Shown here in pieces: positions 5,904 through 14,656 of a stretch of 47,764 nt of DNA. Origin of the DNA: Erysipelotrichaceae bacterium (GTDB lineage: Bacteria > Bacillota_I > Bacilli_A > RFN20 > CAG-826). The translations under genes and the position numbers were made by a program. How positions within the stretch are numbered: position 1 is the stretch's first letter; each line of letters starts with the position of its first letter. Location: the NCBI GenBank assembly GCA_015059185.1, contig SVAY01000012.1:1-47764 (forward strand), written 5' to 3'. Under the pieces are notes generated by a model. The model worked only from the letters and a program-made list of their open reading frames with translations, did not search any database and was not told where the DNA came from.

Positions 5904-7916
5904 ATGTTGATGAAAAAAGAAGTGTTGTCCTCGAGTTTAAGAATTAACATCTTGCTTCATAAGATGGGTATTTTTAATTCTTACCAAGTGATTGAACATC
6001 TCCCACGTCGTTATGATGTGCTTAACGAATCTAAAGAAGAAGAATTTGTCGATAAAGCACGAGTGACAATTGTAGGAAAAATTAATAGCCCAGTAACGAT
6101 TAAAAAAGGTTATAAAGTAAGTGCCGCTATGTTTAGTGTCGCTTCATCTACACTTAGACGAAGTTTTAACGTTTTAGCGTATAATAGAACATTTTTAACT
6201 AAGTCACTTAATCAAGATGATGTAGTGACAGTCTGGGGCATATATAATTCGAAGACAAATGGAATTAATATGATTAATTATTCTAAAGGATTAATCGGAC
6301 CAACAGATAAAGTTAAACCTATCTATTCTTTAGCCCAGGGTCTAGAACAGTATAACTTTCAAAGAATAGTGAAAAGATGTTTAGAAGAATATAAAGATAA
6401 AATTTATTCTAACGTCCCTTTTTATTATCAAAATAAGTATCGTTTAGTTTCAAAATACCAAGCATTTAACTACGCTCACTTTCCTTTATCAATGGAACAA
6501 GTGAGACAAGCATTAAGACACCTTAAATATGAAGAGGCTTTGATGTTCTCACTTAAAAACAAATTGATTCATGAAGAAAATAAATTATTAACTAAGATTA
6601 AAAAAGAACCGATTGGTTTAGATGTATGTGAGCCATTTATCAATAATCTTCCATTCACGTTAACCGAAGATCAATTAGCAGCGTGTAACGAGATAATCGA
6701 AGATATGAATGATTCATCTTTAATGTATCGTTTACTACAAGGTGATGTTGGTACAGGAAAAACTGTGATTAGCTTTGTGGCGTTATACGCTAATCACTAT
6801 CGAGGCAATCAAGGAGCAATTATGGCTCCAACTGATGCGTTAGCACGTCAACATTATAAAAATGCATTAGAAATGTTTAAAAACCTCAATATCAAAATTG
6901 CGCTTCTTGTCGGAAGTAGCACACAGAAAGAAAAAGATGAAATATATCACGATTTAGAAGAAGGATATATTGATATTATTATTGGTACTCATGCCTTATT
7001 TACTAAAAAGATTAAGTATTCTTCTTTAGGGCTAGTTATTATTGATGAACAACACCGATTTGGCGTGAACCAACGTCAAGCCTTATTAGATAAAGGTAAA
7101 GACGCAGATTTACTCATGATGAGCGCAACTCCAATCCCTCGTAGTCTAGCTTTAACATTATATGGAGATTTAGATATTACCACTCTTTCTACATATCCAA
7201 ATATTAAAAGAAGCGTAAATACTAGAATCACTTATCCAGATTCAAAATTAATCGATGATTGCATTGAAAAAGCCCTTAAAAATGACCAAAAAATATATAT
7301 AGTTGCTCCTTTAATTGAAACGAGTAATGATAGATTTTCAGTGGAAGAATTATATAAAGAGTATGAGCGTAAATATCCTAATGAAGTGATATTGTTACAT
7401 GGCAAACTAAAATCAGAAGAAAAAGAAGAAGCACTTAATGAATTTAGTTTTGGATCTAAACATATATTAGTATCAACTCAAGTTATCGAAGTAGGAATTG
7501 ATGTTAAAAAAGCTACACTTATGGTGATATATGATGCCTCCAATTTTGGTTTAGCTTCCTTACATCAACTTAGAGGTAGAATTGGTCGAGATGGAAGTAA
7601 GGCCGCATGTTTATTAGTGGTGGATAACAATGACGAAGAAGCTAAAGAAAAATTATCAATTCTTGTCAATAGCTTTGATGGCTTCAAAATTGCAGAAGAA
7701 GATCTTAAGCATCGTGGTCCTGGAGACCTCTCTGGAATACGTCAAAGTGGACTTCCTGATTTTAGATATTTAAATGTTATTGATGATATAAAAATATTTG
7801 AAACAGCAAGAGATGACGCTAGTTACATTATTAAACACGGGGACGAAAAACAGTTCCTCTATGTTATTGATAAAGCTAAAAAATTAATTGAATATAATGG
7901 TGTTACAAAAGCTTAG
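5904..7916 (+). CDS. recG: ATP-dependent DNA helicase RecG
   Basis: A branch-migrating helicase that remodels stalled forks and Holliday junctions. From the ATG at 5904 it is 671 residues, the usual RecG length. It has an N-terminal wedge/OB domain, then superfamily 2 motifs: Walker A GDVGTGKT (280-287), DEQH (381-384), SATPIPRSL (motif III), and VIEVGID with QLRGRIGR near the C-terminus. A GTG at 5892 is in frame, but it lies inside the IS right end, so 5904 is the likely native start. The IS stops about 5 bases before this ATG and has removed the native ribosome site. GGTGGGAG in the IS end (5883-5890) is now the only purine-rich candidate, at a long spacing of 13 bases. recG expression may therefore be altered in this strain. 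Confidence 0.95.
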   Translation: MLMKKEVLSSSLRINILLHKMGIFNSYQVIEHLPRRYDVLNESKEEEFVDKARVTIVGKINSPVTIKKGYKVSAAMFSVASSTLRRSFNVLAYNRTFLTKSLNQDDVVTVWGIYNSKTNGINMINYSKGLIGPTDKVKPIYSLAQGLEQYNFQRIVKRCLEEYKDKIYSNVPFYYQNKYRLVSKYQAFNYAHFPLSMEQVRQALRHLKYEEALMFSLKNKLIHEENKLLTKIKKEPIGLDVCEPFINNLPFTLTEDQLAACNEIIEDMNDSSLMYRLLQGDVGTGKTVISFVALYANHYRGNQGAIMAPTDALARQHYKNALEMFKNLNIKIALLVGSSTQKEKDEIYHDLEEGYIDIIIGTHALFTKKIKYSSLGLVIIDEQHRFGVNQRQALLDKGKDADLLMMSATPIPRSLALTLYGDLDITTLSTYPNIKRSVNTRITYPDSKLIDDCIEKALKNDQKIYIVAPLIETSNDRFSVEELYKEYERKYPNEVILLHGKLKSEEKEEALNEFSFGSKHILVSTQVIEVGIDVKKATLMVIYDASNFGLASLHQLRGRIGRDGSKAACLLVVDNNDEEAKEKLSILVNSFDGFKIAEEDLKHRGPGDLSGIRQSGLPDFRYLNVIDDIKIFETARDDASYIIKHGDEKQFLYVIDKAKKLIEYNGVTKA

Positions 7917-7976
7917 ATTTTAACACTTCTTTAACTCTTATTATGTTTTAATCATAAGCAATCAAAGGATTGTTTT

Positions 7977-8489
7977 ATGATAATTATTTTTATTCTTGCT
8001 GCTTTGGCTGTTGTTGGTCTAGGACTTTATTTCATGAGTAATGGAATTGGAGTACTAGGTTGGATTTTAATCATCGGAGGAACTATATTTGTTCTTGTTA
8101 TGTTCTTCGGTGGTGTAAATAAAGCTAAATCTAAAATAGCTCCACCTAGTAAACCATCATACTCTGGCAAATCGAGCAGTGAGCATTCTTATAATAGCAG
8201 TTCTGATTCAGCCTCGGATTATGCATATAAAATTGCGGACGAGGTGAAATATGGTATCCGTTCTCTTAGTTCTATCTACTGGGGCTCAGTTGATAGTAGT
8301 TCTAGTGGGGACAAGATCAGTATCACGATGCATTATTCCATGAAAAATAATGGTTATAATTATGTTGCTAGCGAGCGCGATGTTTTTGACGCGGTGGGGA
8401 ACGCTGTAAGCACTGCTATGAAAAAGACAAGTTGCCCATATAATGTTTCTTATCAAATTGTTTGTGATGAAGTCTATACAAATATGTAG
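7977..8489 (+). CDS. Small membrane-anchored protein of unknown function
   Basis: 170 residues with two N-terminal membrane helices (about 2-20 and 24-47). A Ser-rich linker (52-75, for example SYNSSSDSASD) and a C-terminal soluble domain (about 78-170) follow. I recognise no family. The ATG follows AAAGGATTG, a fair ribosome site. It is followed 12 bases later by another membrane protein gene with its own AGGAGGA site, so the two form a small operon placed between recG and the GH31 gene. There are two Cys in the C-terminal domain (SCPYN and IVCDE). Confidence 0.75.
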   Translation: MIIIFILAALAVVGLGLYFMSNGIGVLGWILIIGGTIFVLVMFFGGVNKAKSKIAPPSKPSYSGKSSSEHSYNSSSDSASDYAYKIADEVKYGIRSLSSIYWGSVDSSSSGDKISITMHYSMKNNGYNYVASERDVFDAVGNAVSTAMKKTSCPYNVSYQIVCDEVYTNM

Positions 8490-8501
8490 GAGGAAGTATT
8501 T

Positions 8502-9074
8502 ATGACACTTAAATTACCTGATGAAGCAGAATTAGAACCTAAGAAGTTTTTGCTCTTCAACATTTTGATTATGGTGCTAGTACCCGTATTAGCGGTATTT
8601 ATTACCACTGGTGCTTATGTAGTAGGGCTAGTTTTAGGAATAATCGTTGTTGTTGGTTTATTAATTTTATTATTTGTTTATGCTGGTCCAATTGTTGCGC
8701 TTATTGCTTTAGTCATATTTATTGCTCTATGTGGTGGAGGTGCAGCAGCATTTAACGCTACCTTGGAAGGAATGGAAAGAGTGGTTAGCTTTATTGCAAT
8801 GGCGATCCCAGCGGTCATGTGTTTGATATTAGGAATTGGTATGATTAAAAATGCAAGAAGTTTTAGCGAAAGAAGGGTGGTTGTTGCTGCTTATATCACT
8901 TTTGCTGTTTACATGATTGCAATTATTGTCTTTATTATTTCTGCAGTGATGATTGCGTCTGATGATAAATCAGGTGAAATAGGTTATAACACATTATACG
9001 GATTTGGAATGATTGCACCTTCAGTTGCGAGACTTTTCTATACGATATTTGGTTATAAAGAACTAAATTCTTAA
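8502..9074 (+). CDS. Polytopic membrane protein of unknown function
   Basis: 190 residues, mostly hydrophobic. A short charged N-terminus (MTLKLPDEAELEPKKFLLF) is followed by about five predicted membrane helices, one with a Gly/Ala-rich patch (CGGGAAAFNA). It is preceded by TAGGAGGAAG at good spacing and followed by a strong terminator. It probably forms a unit with the membrane-anchored protein just upstream. No functional motif is visible. Confidence 0.75.
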   Translation: MTLKLPDEAELEPKKFLLFNILIMVLVPVLAVFITTGAYVVGLVLGIIVVVGLLILLFVYAGPIVALIALVIFIALCGGGAAAFNATLEGMERVVSFIAMAIPAVMCLILGIGMIKNARSFSERRVVVAAYITFAVYMIAIIVFIISAVMIASDDKSGEIGYNTLYGFGMIAPSVARLFYTIFGYKELNS

Positions 9075-9091
9075 ATCTTCATAAGAGATGA

Positions 9092-9114
9092 AGCGGCCTT
9101 GATGCCGCTTTTTT
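9092..9114 (+). terminator. Intrinsic terminator
   Basis: AGCGGC/GCCGCT stem (9092-9109) with a 6-base loop and a TTTTTT tail, ending the two-gene membrane protein operon. Confidence 0.9.
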
Positions 9115-9184
9115 CATATAGCACTAAATAAAAATAAAGAAATTATATTTTTATATTGGTATAATATGTAAGCGAGGTCATTTC

Positions 9185-11695
9185 ATGAATAAAAATTACA
9201 TTTTTAATAACATGAGAATATCAGTATTAAAAGATAATATTCTTCGCTTTGAATATGCACCTAATCAGAACTATACAAATGAAGAGACTATCTTTATTAA
9301 TAAAAAGAAAGAATCAAACTTTTCTTTAGATATTCATCAAGAAGAACGTATTTGGTTTAAATACGATGATTTAGTGATTGTCTTTGATTATTATGATCCT
9401 TTTAGAAGTTTAGAAATCTATAAGGATGATAAAAGAGTTTATAGATATAAAACTATTAAAAATAGTGGAGAACTCCCTCTCCCTAATAAAACCCCTTATA
9501 TCTTCCCAGTGATGGACACACCTAGGATTATTATTCCTAGCGAAGGTTATAGTGAGGGTGCGGAATTTAAACGTGAATTAGATACAAAAGATTTATTCTT
9601 ATTAATTTGTAAAAACGACTATAAATTATTAAGAAAACAGTTCATCTCATTAACTGGTAAGAATGATATGCCTAGACTTAAGACATTAGGCTTATTTAAT
9701 TCTCGATATTACGCTTGGAACGAGAAGAGCGCAAAAGAGATGATTCTTAAATATAAAGCACATCAAATTCCACTTGATAACTTTGTCCTTGATACCGATT
9801 GGAGAGACTCTTCTAGTAAGAAGACACACGGTACTGGATATGAAGTGAATACTAAGCTATTCCCGGATATTGCGAAGTTCTATCAATTTGCTCATGCACA
9901 TAATGTGGAAGTGATGATGAACGACCATCCTTCTCCATTAGGATATAAGTTCAATGTTTTTTCTCCTGAAGAAATTGCGTTTAGAAAAGAGCAATTAACT
10001 AAATTCTTAATTTTAGGTTTAGATACATGGTGGTATGACCGTAACTGGATGGTGAAATTACGTTCCCCATCTAAACGTGTGCCTTTTGAAAGTCTTGGTA
10101 GATATTTATATCACGACATTACTCGTCAATTCTATCAAGGACTTGTCCTTGATCCCGAAGTATATGTCAGACCAGTGACCTGTTCTAATATCACTGAAAT
10201 TCATAATGGTGACTATCGTGGGATTAGAGATTCGCGTAGCCATATTTATCCATTCCAATGGACTGGCGATATCAATAGTGATTTAGGTAGCTTGACTAAT
10301 GAAGTGAAGAACTTAAAGAAATGTAGCAATAATATGCTTAGTTACTTTAGTAGTGATATCGGTGGACACGTCGCTAATCCAAGCAAGAACGAATTTATTC
10401 GTTGGTATCAATATGGAGCTTTCTCTCCTATCTTACGACCACACGCGACATGTTCGGTTCTTAGATTCCGTGAACCATGGGTGTTTGGAGATAAAACACT
10501 ACAAACCGTGAAAGAATACATCAATATGCGTTATCGCTTACTTGATGTTATTTATACTTATGCTTATAAAAACTATGAAGAAGGTTTATCTATCTTTAGA
10601 GCCCCTTATTTAAATTATCCAGAAGATAAAAAAGTATACAAGGAACCTACTTCTTATATGTTAGGAGACAATATTCTTATCTCTCCAATTGGTGGAACCA
10701 CTCAACATCCTTTAAAACTCAAGAATTATAAAGGGTCAGTCTATGCTTCTTTCTATGATAATAAAGACCTTAAAGGTAAGCCTATTTTAACTAAGAGACT
10801 TAAGAGTGTAGACTTTGAAGTTAACGGTGAGCATCTATATCCAGAAGTTCCTATCTATAACTTCAGTGCGAGATATAAGACACGCTTAAAATTCGATCAA
10901 GATGTTGAACTTTATGTTACAAGCGATGATGGAGTGAAGATTTATATCGATGATAAACTCGTCCTTAAAGATTGGGGCGAACACGCGCCTACTTCTAACT
11001 ATGTTGCAACTTTAAAAAAAGACACATCTTATAAAGTCCGTATTGAATATTTCCAAGCTGGTGGAGGAGCAGAGCTTAAATTATCTTATGCCCCTAGTAG
11101 TAAAGCAAAGAAAGCAAAGATATATCTTCCAGGTGGCGAATGGTATAACGTTATTCATCGTAATGTTTATCAAGGAAATAGATATATCAAAGAAAAATAT
11201 AAAGTGGAAGAATTACCATTATTCGTGAAAGCTGGTACTTTATTACCTTTATATAAGTATGTCGATAATATTTCTAAGATGTCATTAAAGAATATAATCT
11301 ATGATTATTATCCTTCTAGAAAGGTTGAAACTAGTGATTATTTCTATGAGGATGATGGCTTAACTACTGGTTATCAAGTTGGCTTATATCGTAAGAATAA
11401 ATACGATATGAAATTCGTTGATGATCATTATGAAATCAATCTCTATAAGAGTGAGAATAATCTTGATGATCGTTTAGAAGCTCGTAATGCCTTATTTAAG
11501 ATGCATGTAAGGGACCTAGAAAAAGTGATTAGGGTAGAAATTAATGGCACTCCTATCCGCTTTAAACGTCATGACCATAATAGCCACTATTATCCATTTA
11601 GTGCGAGTGAGTGGAGTAGAGATTCAAAAACTTGTTGTTTCAAGTTTAGACAAGAAATCAAAAAAGATTACAAGATTAAGATATTCATAGAATAG
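9185..11695 (+). CDS. Glycoside hydrolase family 31 (alpha-glucosidase/alpha-xylosidase type) with PA14 insert
   Basis: An 836-residue GH31 enzyme that hydrolyses alpha-linked sugars by retention. Motifs in order: LDTDWRDSS (about 201-209), the nucleophile motif WWYDRNW (D285), the acid/base motif WTGDIN (D362), SSDIGGH (about 391-397) and the FSPILRPH region. A PA14 domain (about 519-640, with LYVTSDDGVKIYIDD) is inserted after the barrel, and a DUF5110-like beta domain ends the protein. No signal peptide is present, so it should act in the cytoplasm on imported oligosaccharides. A TATAAT (9160-9165) and GAGGTC ribosome site precede the ATG. The exact substrate cannot be told from motifs. 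It sits alone between a terminator and plsX, 11 bases from the latter, an unusual neighbour for a housekeeping lipid gene. Confidence 0.88.
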   Translation: MNKNYIFNNMRISVLKDNILRFEYAPNQNYTNEETIFINKKKESNFSLDIHQEERIWFKYDDLVIVFDYYDPFRSLEIYKDDKRVYRYKTIKNSGELPLPNKTPYIFPVMDTPRIIIPSEGYSEGAEFKRELDTKDLFLLICKNDYKLLRKQFISLTGKNDMPRLKTLGLFNSRYYAWNEKSAKEMILKYKAHQIPLDNFVLDTDWRDSSSKKTHGTGYEVNTKLFPDIAKFYQFAHAHNVEVMMNDHPSPLGYKFNVFSPEEIAFRKEQLTKFLILGLDTWWYDRNWMVKLRSPSKRVPFESLGRYLYHDITRQFYQGLVLDPEVYVRPVTCSNITEIHNGDYRGIRDSRSHIYPFQWTGDINSDLGSLTNEVKNLKKCSNNMLSYFSSDIGGHVANPSKNEFIRWYQYGAFSPILRPHATCSVLRFREPWVFGDKTLQTVKEYINMRYRLLDVIYTYAYKNYEEGLSIFRAPYLNYPEDKKVYKEPTSYMLGDNILISPIGGTTQHPLKLKNYKGSVYASFYDNKDLKGKPILTKRLKSVDFEVNGEHLYPEVPIYNFSARYKTRLKFDQDVELYVTSDDGVKIYIDDKLVLKDWGEHAPTSNYVATLKKDTSYKVRIEYFQAGGGAELKLSYAPSSKAKKAKIYLPGGEWYNVIHRNVYQGNRYIKEKYKVEELPLFVKAGTLLPLYKYVDNISKMSLKNIIYDYYPSRKVETSDYFYEDDGLTTGYQVGLYRKNKYDMKFVDDHYEINLYKSENNLDDRLEARNALFKMHVRDLEKVIRVEINGTPIRFKRHDHNSHYYPFSASEWSRDSKTCCFKFRQEIKKDYKIKIFIE

Positions 11696-11706
11696 GAGAA
11701 TTATTT

Positions 11707-12684
11707 ATGAAGATTGTATGTGATGCAATGGGCGGAGATAATGGTAGCCCAGCAGTTGTAGAAGCTATTCAAAACTTCTTAAAAAAACATGATGATGTAG
11801 AAATCGCAGTCGTTGGTAAAAAAGAAGAACTAACTGCTTTAGAAGGAAAGTGTGAAATCATTGATGCACGTGATGTCGTTCCTATGGAAGCTGGTGCTTT
11901 AGAAGTAATAAGGATGAAAGATTCTTCTATGTATAAAGCGGTTAATATGGTAAAAGGCGGCGAATATAGCGCGGTCGTAAGCTGTGGATCAACTGGTGGA
12001 TTCCTTTCTACCGCCACATTATTACTTAAAAATATTGAAGGCGTGAAAAGAAGTGCTTTAGTAGTTCCATTCCCAACTTCTATTAAAGGTAAGAAGGTCG
12101 TCTTACTTGATGTCGGAGCAAATAACGAGAATTCCCCAGAAGAATTACTCCAATTTGGTACAGTTGGTAAACTCTATTCTAAATATGTTTTTGATGTTGA
12201 AAAACCAAATGTTTATTTAATGAGTAACGGAGCAGAAGAAGGTAAAGGCGCTCCTGAAGTAAAAGCAGCATATAAATTATATAAAGAATCAAATTTTGAA
12301 GGATTCCAAGGTAACATTGAAGCGCGTTACGCATTAAGCGGCAAGGCTGATGTTATTGTTATGGATGGTTATACTGGAAACGTTTTCCTTAAGGGAACTG
12401 AAGGTGTTGCGAAACTTATGGGTGGCATGATAAAGTCTGCATTTAAAAAGAATTTATGGGCAAAACTCGGATATTTACACGTAAGAAGTGGTATTAAAGA
12501 GATGAGCGAAACTATGGATTATAAGTCAACTGGCGGCGCGATGTTACTTGGTGTTAATGGTGTTGTTGTTAAGGCTCATGGTAGTAGTGATGCATGGTGC
12601 TTTGAAAACGCGATTAGAGTCGCCTATCAATTAGCGAAAGCTGATATTGTGAACAAGATTAAAGAAGGTTTAAAGAGTGAATAA
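11707..12684 (+). CDS. plsX: Phosphate acyltransferase PlsX
   Basis: A 325-residue soluble, membrane-associated enzyme that interconverts acyl-ACP and acyl-phosphate. It supplies PlsY with acyl-phosphate and connects to FakA/FakB, which make the same intermediate from exogenous fatty acids. The N-terminus MKIVCDAMGGDNGS, the SCGSTGGFL segment and LLDVGANNE are family signatures, and the length is normal. The AGGAG site is at good spacing. In most Firmicutes fapR precedes and fabD-fabG-acpP follow; here none of these is adjacent. The 3' end overlaps the rnc start by 8 bases, indicating translational coupling. Confidence 0.96.
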   Translation: MKIVCDAMGGDNGSPAVVEAIQNFLKKHDDVEIAVVGKKEELTALEGKCEIIDARDVVPMEAGALEVIRMKDSSMYKAVNMVKGGEYSAVVSCGSTGGFLSTATLLLKNIEGVKRSALVVPFPTSIKGKKVVLLDVGANNENSPEELLQFGTVGKLYSKYVFDVEKPNVYLMSNGAEEGKGAPEVKAAYKLYKESNFEGFQGNIEARYALSGKADVIVMDGYTGNVFLKGTEGVAKLMGGMIKSAFKKNLWAKLGYLHVRSGIKEMSETMDYKSTGGAMLLGVNGVVVKAHGSSDAWCFENAIRVAYQLAKADIVNKIKEGLKSE

Positions 12685-13360
12685 TATTAAGGAATTCTTC
12701 GCGAATAACGGCATTCACATTAAGCGTGAAGATCTTTTCCTTTTGGCTTTTACCCATCCTAGTTACAATGCTGACGCGAAAACTAAGCATCATGACTATG
12801 AAAGACTTGAATATATGGGAGACGCAGTACTTGGCTTTGTGACTGCTGATTTAATCTATAAATATCATCCTCATATGGACCAAGGCTTAATGAGTAAGTT
12901 AAGAAGTAATATTGTAAGAAGTGCTTCTTTAGCAAATTATGCAAGAAGTGTCAACTTCGCTAACTATATTAGGACTGGTAATTCTATTCAAACGAAACAA
13001 ATTAATGAATCAAACAAGATATTAGAAGATGTCTTTGAAGCTGTCATTGGAGCATTATATCTAGATCAAGGCATTGATATTGCTTATCAATATATTAAAG
13101 CATTTGTTTTAGATGATATTCGACGTGTGAACATCGATGATTTAACAGATGCAAAAACACGCTTACAAGAAGAGATGCAAGCGGAATATCAAGACCGTGT
13201 AACTTATGAAGTTACTCATGCAGATGGGCCTGCACATGACCGTACATTCTATGTGGATGTTATATTTAATGGGGTTATCTTAGCAAGCGGTAAAGGTAAA
13301 TCTAAAAAAGAAGCAGAAGAAGATGCAGCAAGAAAAGCGCTTAATAAAAGGAGAACATAA
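12677..13360 (+). CDS. rnc: Ribonuclease III
   Basis: A 227-residue double-strand-specific endoribonuclease for rRNA and mRNA processing. The catalytic signature ERLEYMGDAVL is at 42-52, the second acidic cluster EDVFEAVIGALYLDQG at about 115, and a C-terminal double-strand RNA-binding domain at about 155-225. The GTG start at 12677 overlaps the plsX end by 8 bases and has AGAAGG about 9 bases upstream. The stop overlaps the ftsY ATG (TAATG). The smc gene, which usually lies between rnc and ftsY in Firmicutes, is not here. Confidence 0.96.
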   Translation: MNNIKEFFANNGIHIKREDLFLLAFTHPSYNADAKTKHHDYERLEYMGDAVLGFVTADLIYKYHPHMDQGLMSKLRSNIVRSASLANYARSVNFANYIRTGNSIQTKQINESNKILEDVFEAVIGALYLDQGIDIAYQYIKAFVLDDIRRVNIDDLTDAKTRLQEEMQAEYQDRVTYEVTHADGPAHDRTFYVDVIFNGVILASGKGKSKKEAEEDAARKALNKRRT

Positions 13361-14328
13361 TGGGATTAGTCTCTTTCTTAAAGAACAAATTTGCAAAAAA
13401 AGAAGAAAGCGTTGATAAATATTCTAAAGGCTTAGAAAAATCACGTGAGAACTTTTCTAATAAACTCAGTGAATTATCTAAAAGATATAAAACTGTTAAC
13501 GCTGAATATTTTGAAGAGCTTGAAGAAATATTAATAGAATCAGATGTTGGCATTTCTTTAGCTCTTAAGATCATTGAGGAAGTGCTCGATGAATCAAAGG
13601 CAAATAAGATTACCGAACCAAAAGAAATCAATGAATTATTAGTTGATAAATTATTCGTTGGATACGCGGAAAAAGGTGATATCAATAATGATATTGAGTT
13701 TGTTAGTGGTGGACCTACAGTTTTACTTGTTGTTGGAGTTAACGGAGTAGGAAAGACTACAACCATTGCTAAATTAGCCTATAGATATATCAATCAAGGT
13801 AAGAAAGTCATGTTAGCAGCTGCTGATACTTTTAGAGCAGGGGCTATTGAACAATTAACCGAATGGGCTAATAGACTTCATATTGATATTGTGACTGGTA
13901 AAGCGGAGAGTGATCCTGCTAGTGTCGCATATGATGGAGCTCGCCAAGCTAAAGAAAAAGGTGTCGATTTATTAATCGTTGATACTGCTGGTAGACTTCA
14001 AACTAAACAAAACTTAATGGCAGAACTCGCTAAGATCAAACGTGTTATATCTAAAGAGATACCTGATGGTCCTCATGATACATTCTTAGTGATTGACGCA
14101 ACAACAGGTCAAAATGGAGTAGTGCAAGCTAAAGCGTTTGCGGAAGTAACTACTTTAACTGGTGTCGTAATTACGAAGATGGATGGCACTTCTAAAGGCG
14201 GAATTATCTTAGCAATAAGAGATGAATTAGGTGTTCCAGTTCGCTTTATTGGGCTCGGAGAGAAAATGGACGATTTGGAGGAATTTGATTTAGATAAATA
14301 CCTCTATGGACTCTGCGTAGAAAAGTAA
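13360..14328 (+). CDS. ftsY: Signal recognition particle receptor FtsY
   Basis: A 322-residue GTPase that docks SRP-ribosome complexes on the membrane. A short charged N-terminal region (MGLVSFLKNKFAKKEE) replaces the long acidic domain of enteric FtsY, as is usual in Firmicutes. The NG domain carries Walker A GVNGVGKT (126-133), AADTFRAGA, DTAGR and TKMDGTSKGG. It overlaps rnc by one base and is followed one base after its stop by ylxM and then ffh, so receptor, YlxM and SRP protein are co-expressed. Confidence 0.97.
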   Translation: MGLVSFLKNKFAKKEESVDKYSKGLEKSRENFSNKLSELSKRYKTVNAEYFEELEEILIESDVGISLALKIIEEVLDESKANKITEPKEINELLVDKLFVGYAEKGDINNDIEFVSGGPTVLLVVGVNGVGKTTTIAKLAYRYINQGKKVMLAAADTFRAGAIEQLTEWANRLHIDIVTGKAESDPASVAYDGARQAKEKGVDLLIVDTAGRLQTKQNLMAELAKIKRVISKEIPDGPHDTFLVIDATTGQNGVVQAKAFAEVTTLTGVVITKMDGTSKGGIILAIRDELGVPVRFIGLGEKMDDLEEFDLDKYLYGLCVEK

Positions 14329-14329
14329 A

Positions 14330-14656
14330 ATGGAAAAGATTGATAAGGCAGTTTATTTTAATAAATTATTAAGTGCTTATAAACCTTTACTTTCTTCTAC
14401 TCAAAGGGAAATTTTAGAAGCGTATTATTGCTTTGATTTATCTCTTAGCGAGATTGCAACTGAACGTAATATTTCTCGCGCAGCTGTTGATGACGCATTA
14501 CAAAAAGGATGCTCTAAACTTGAAGAGTTAGAAAAAGAAATGCATCTAGTTGAAAACAAAGAAGAAATTTTGAAAATTACTGCAAAATTAAAGAAAAATG
14601 CCTCAAATAACGAGGAAATTAAAGAATTAGAAGATATTGAAAGGAGATTAAACTAA
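14330..14656 (+). CDS. ylxM: YlxM/p13-like helix-turn-helix protein (UPF0122)
   Basis: A 108-residue protein with a sigma-70 region 4-like helix-turn-helix (LSSTQREILEAYYCFDLSLS and SRAAVDDALQKG) and a charged, probably coiled-coil C-terminal half. Family members sit between ftsY and ffh in Firmicutes and are linked to the SRP pathway. The stop overlaps the ffh ATG by one base (TAATG). It lies in the middle of a tightly packed plsX-rnc-ftsY-ylxM-ffh operon. Confidence 0.93.
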   Translation: MEKIDKAVYFNKLLSAYKPLLSSTQREILEAYYCFDLSLSEIATERNISRAAVDDALQKGCSKLEELEKEMHLVENKEEILKITAKLKKNASNNEEIKELEDIERRLN

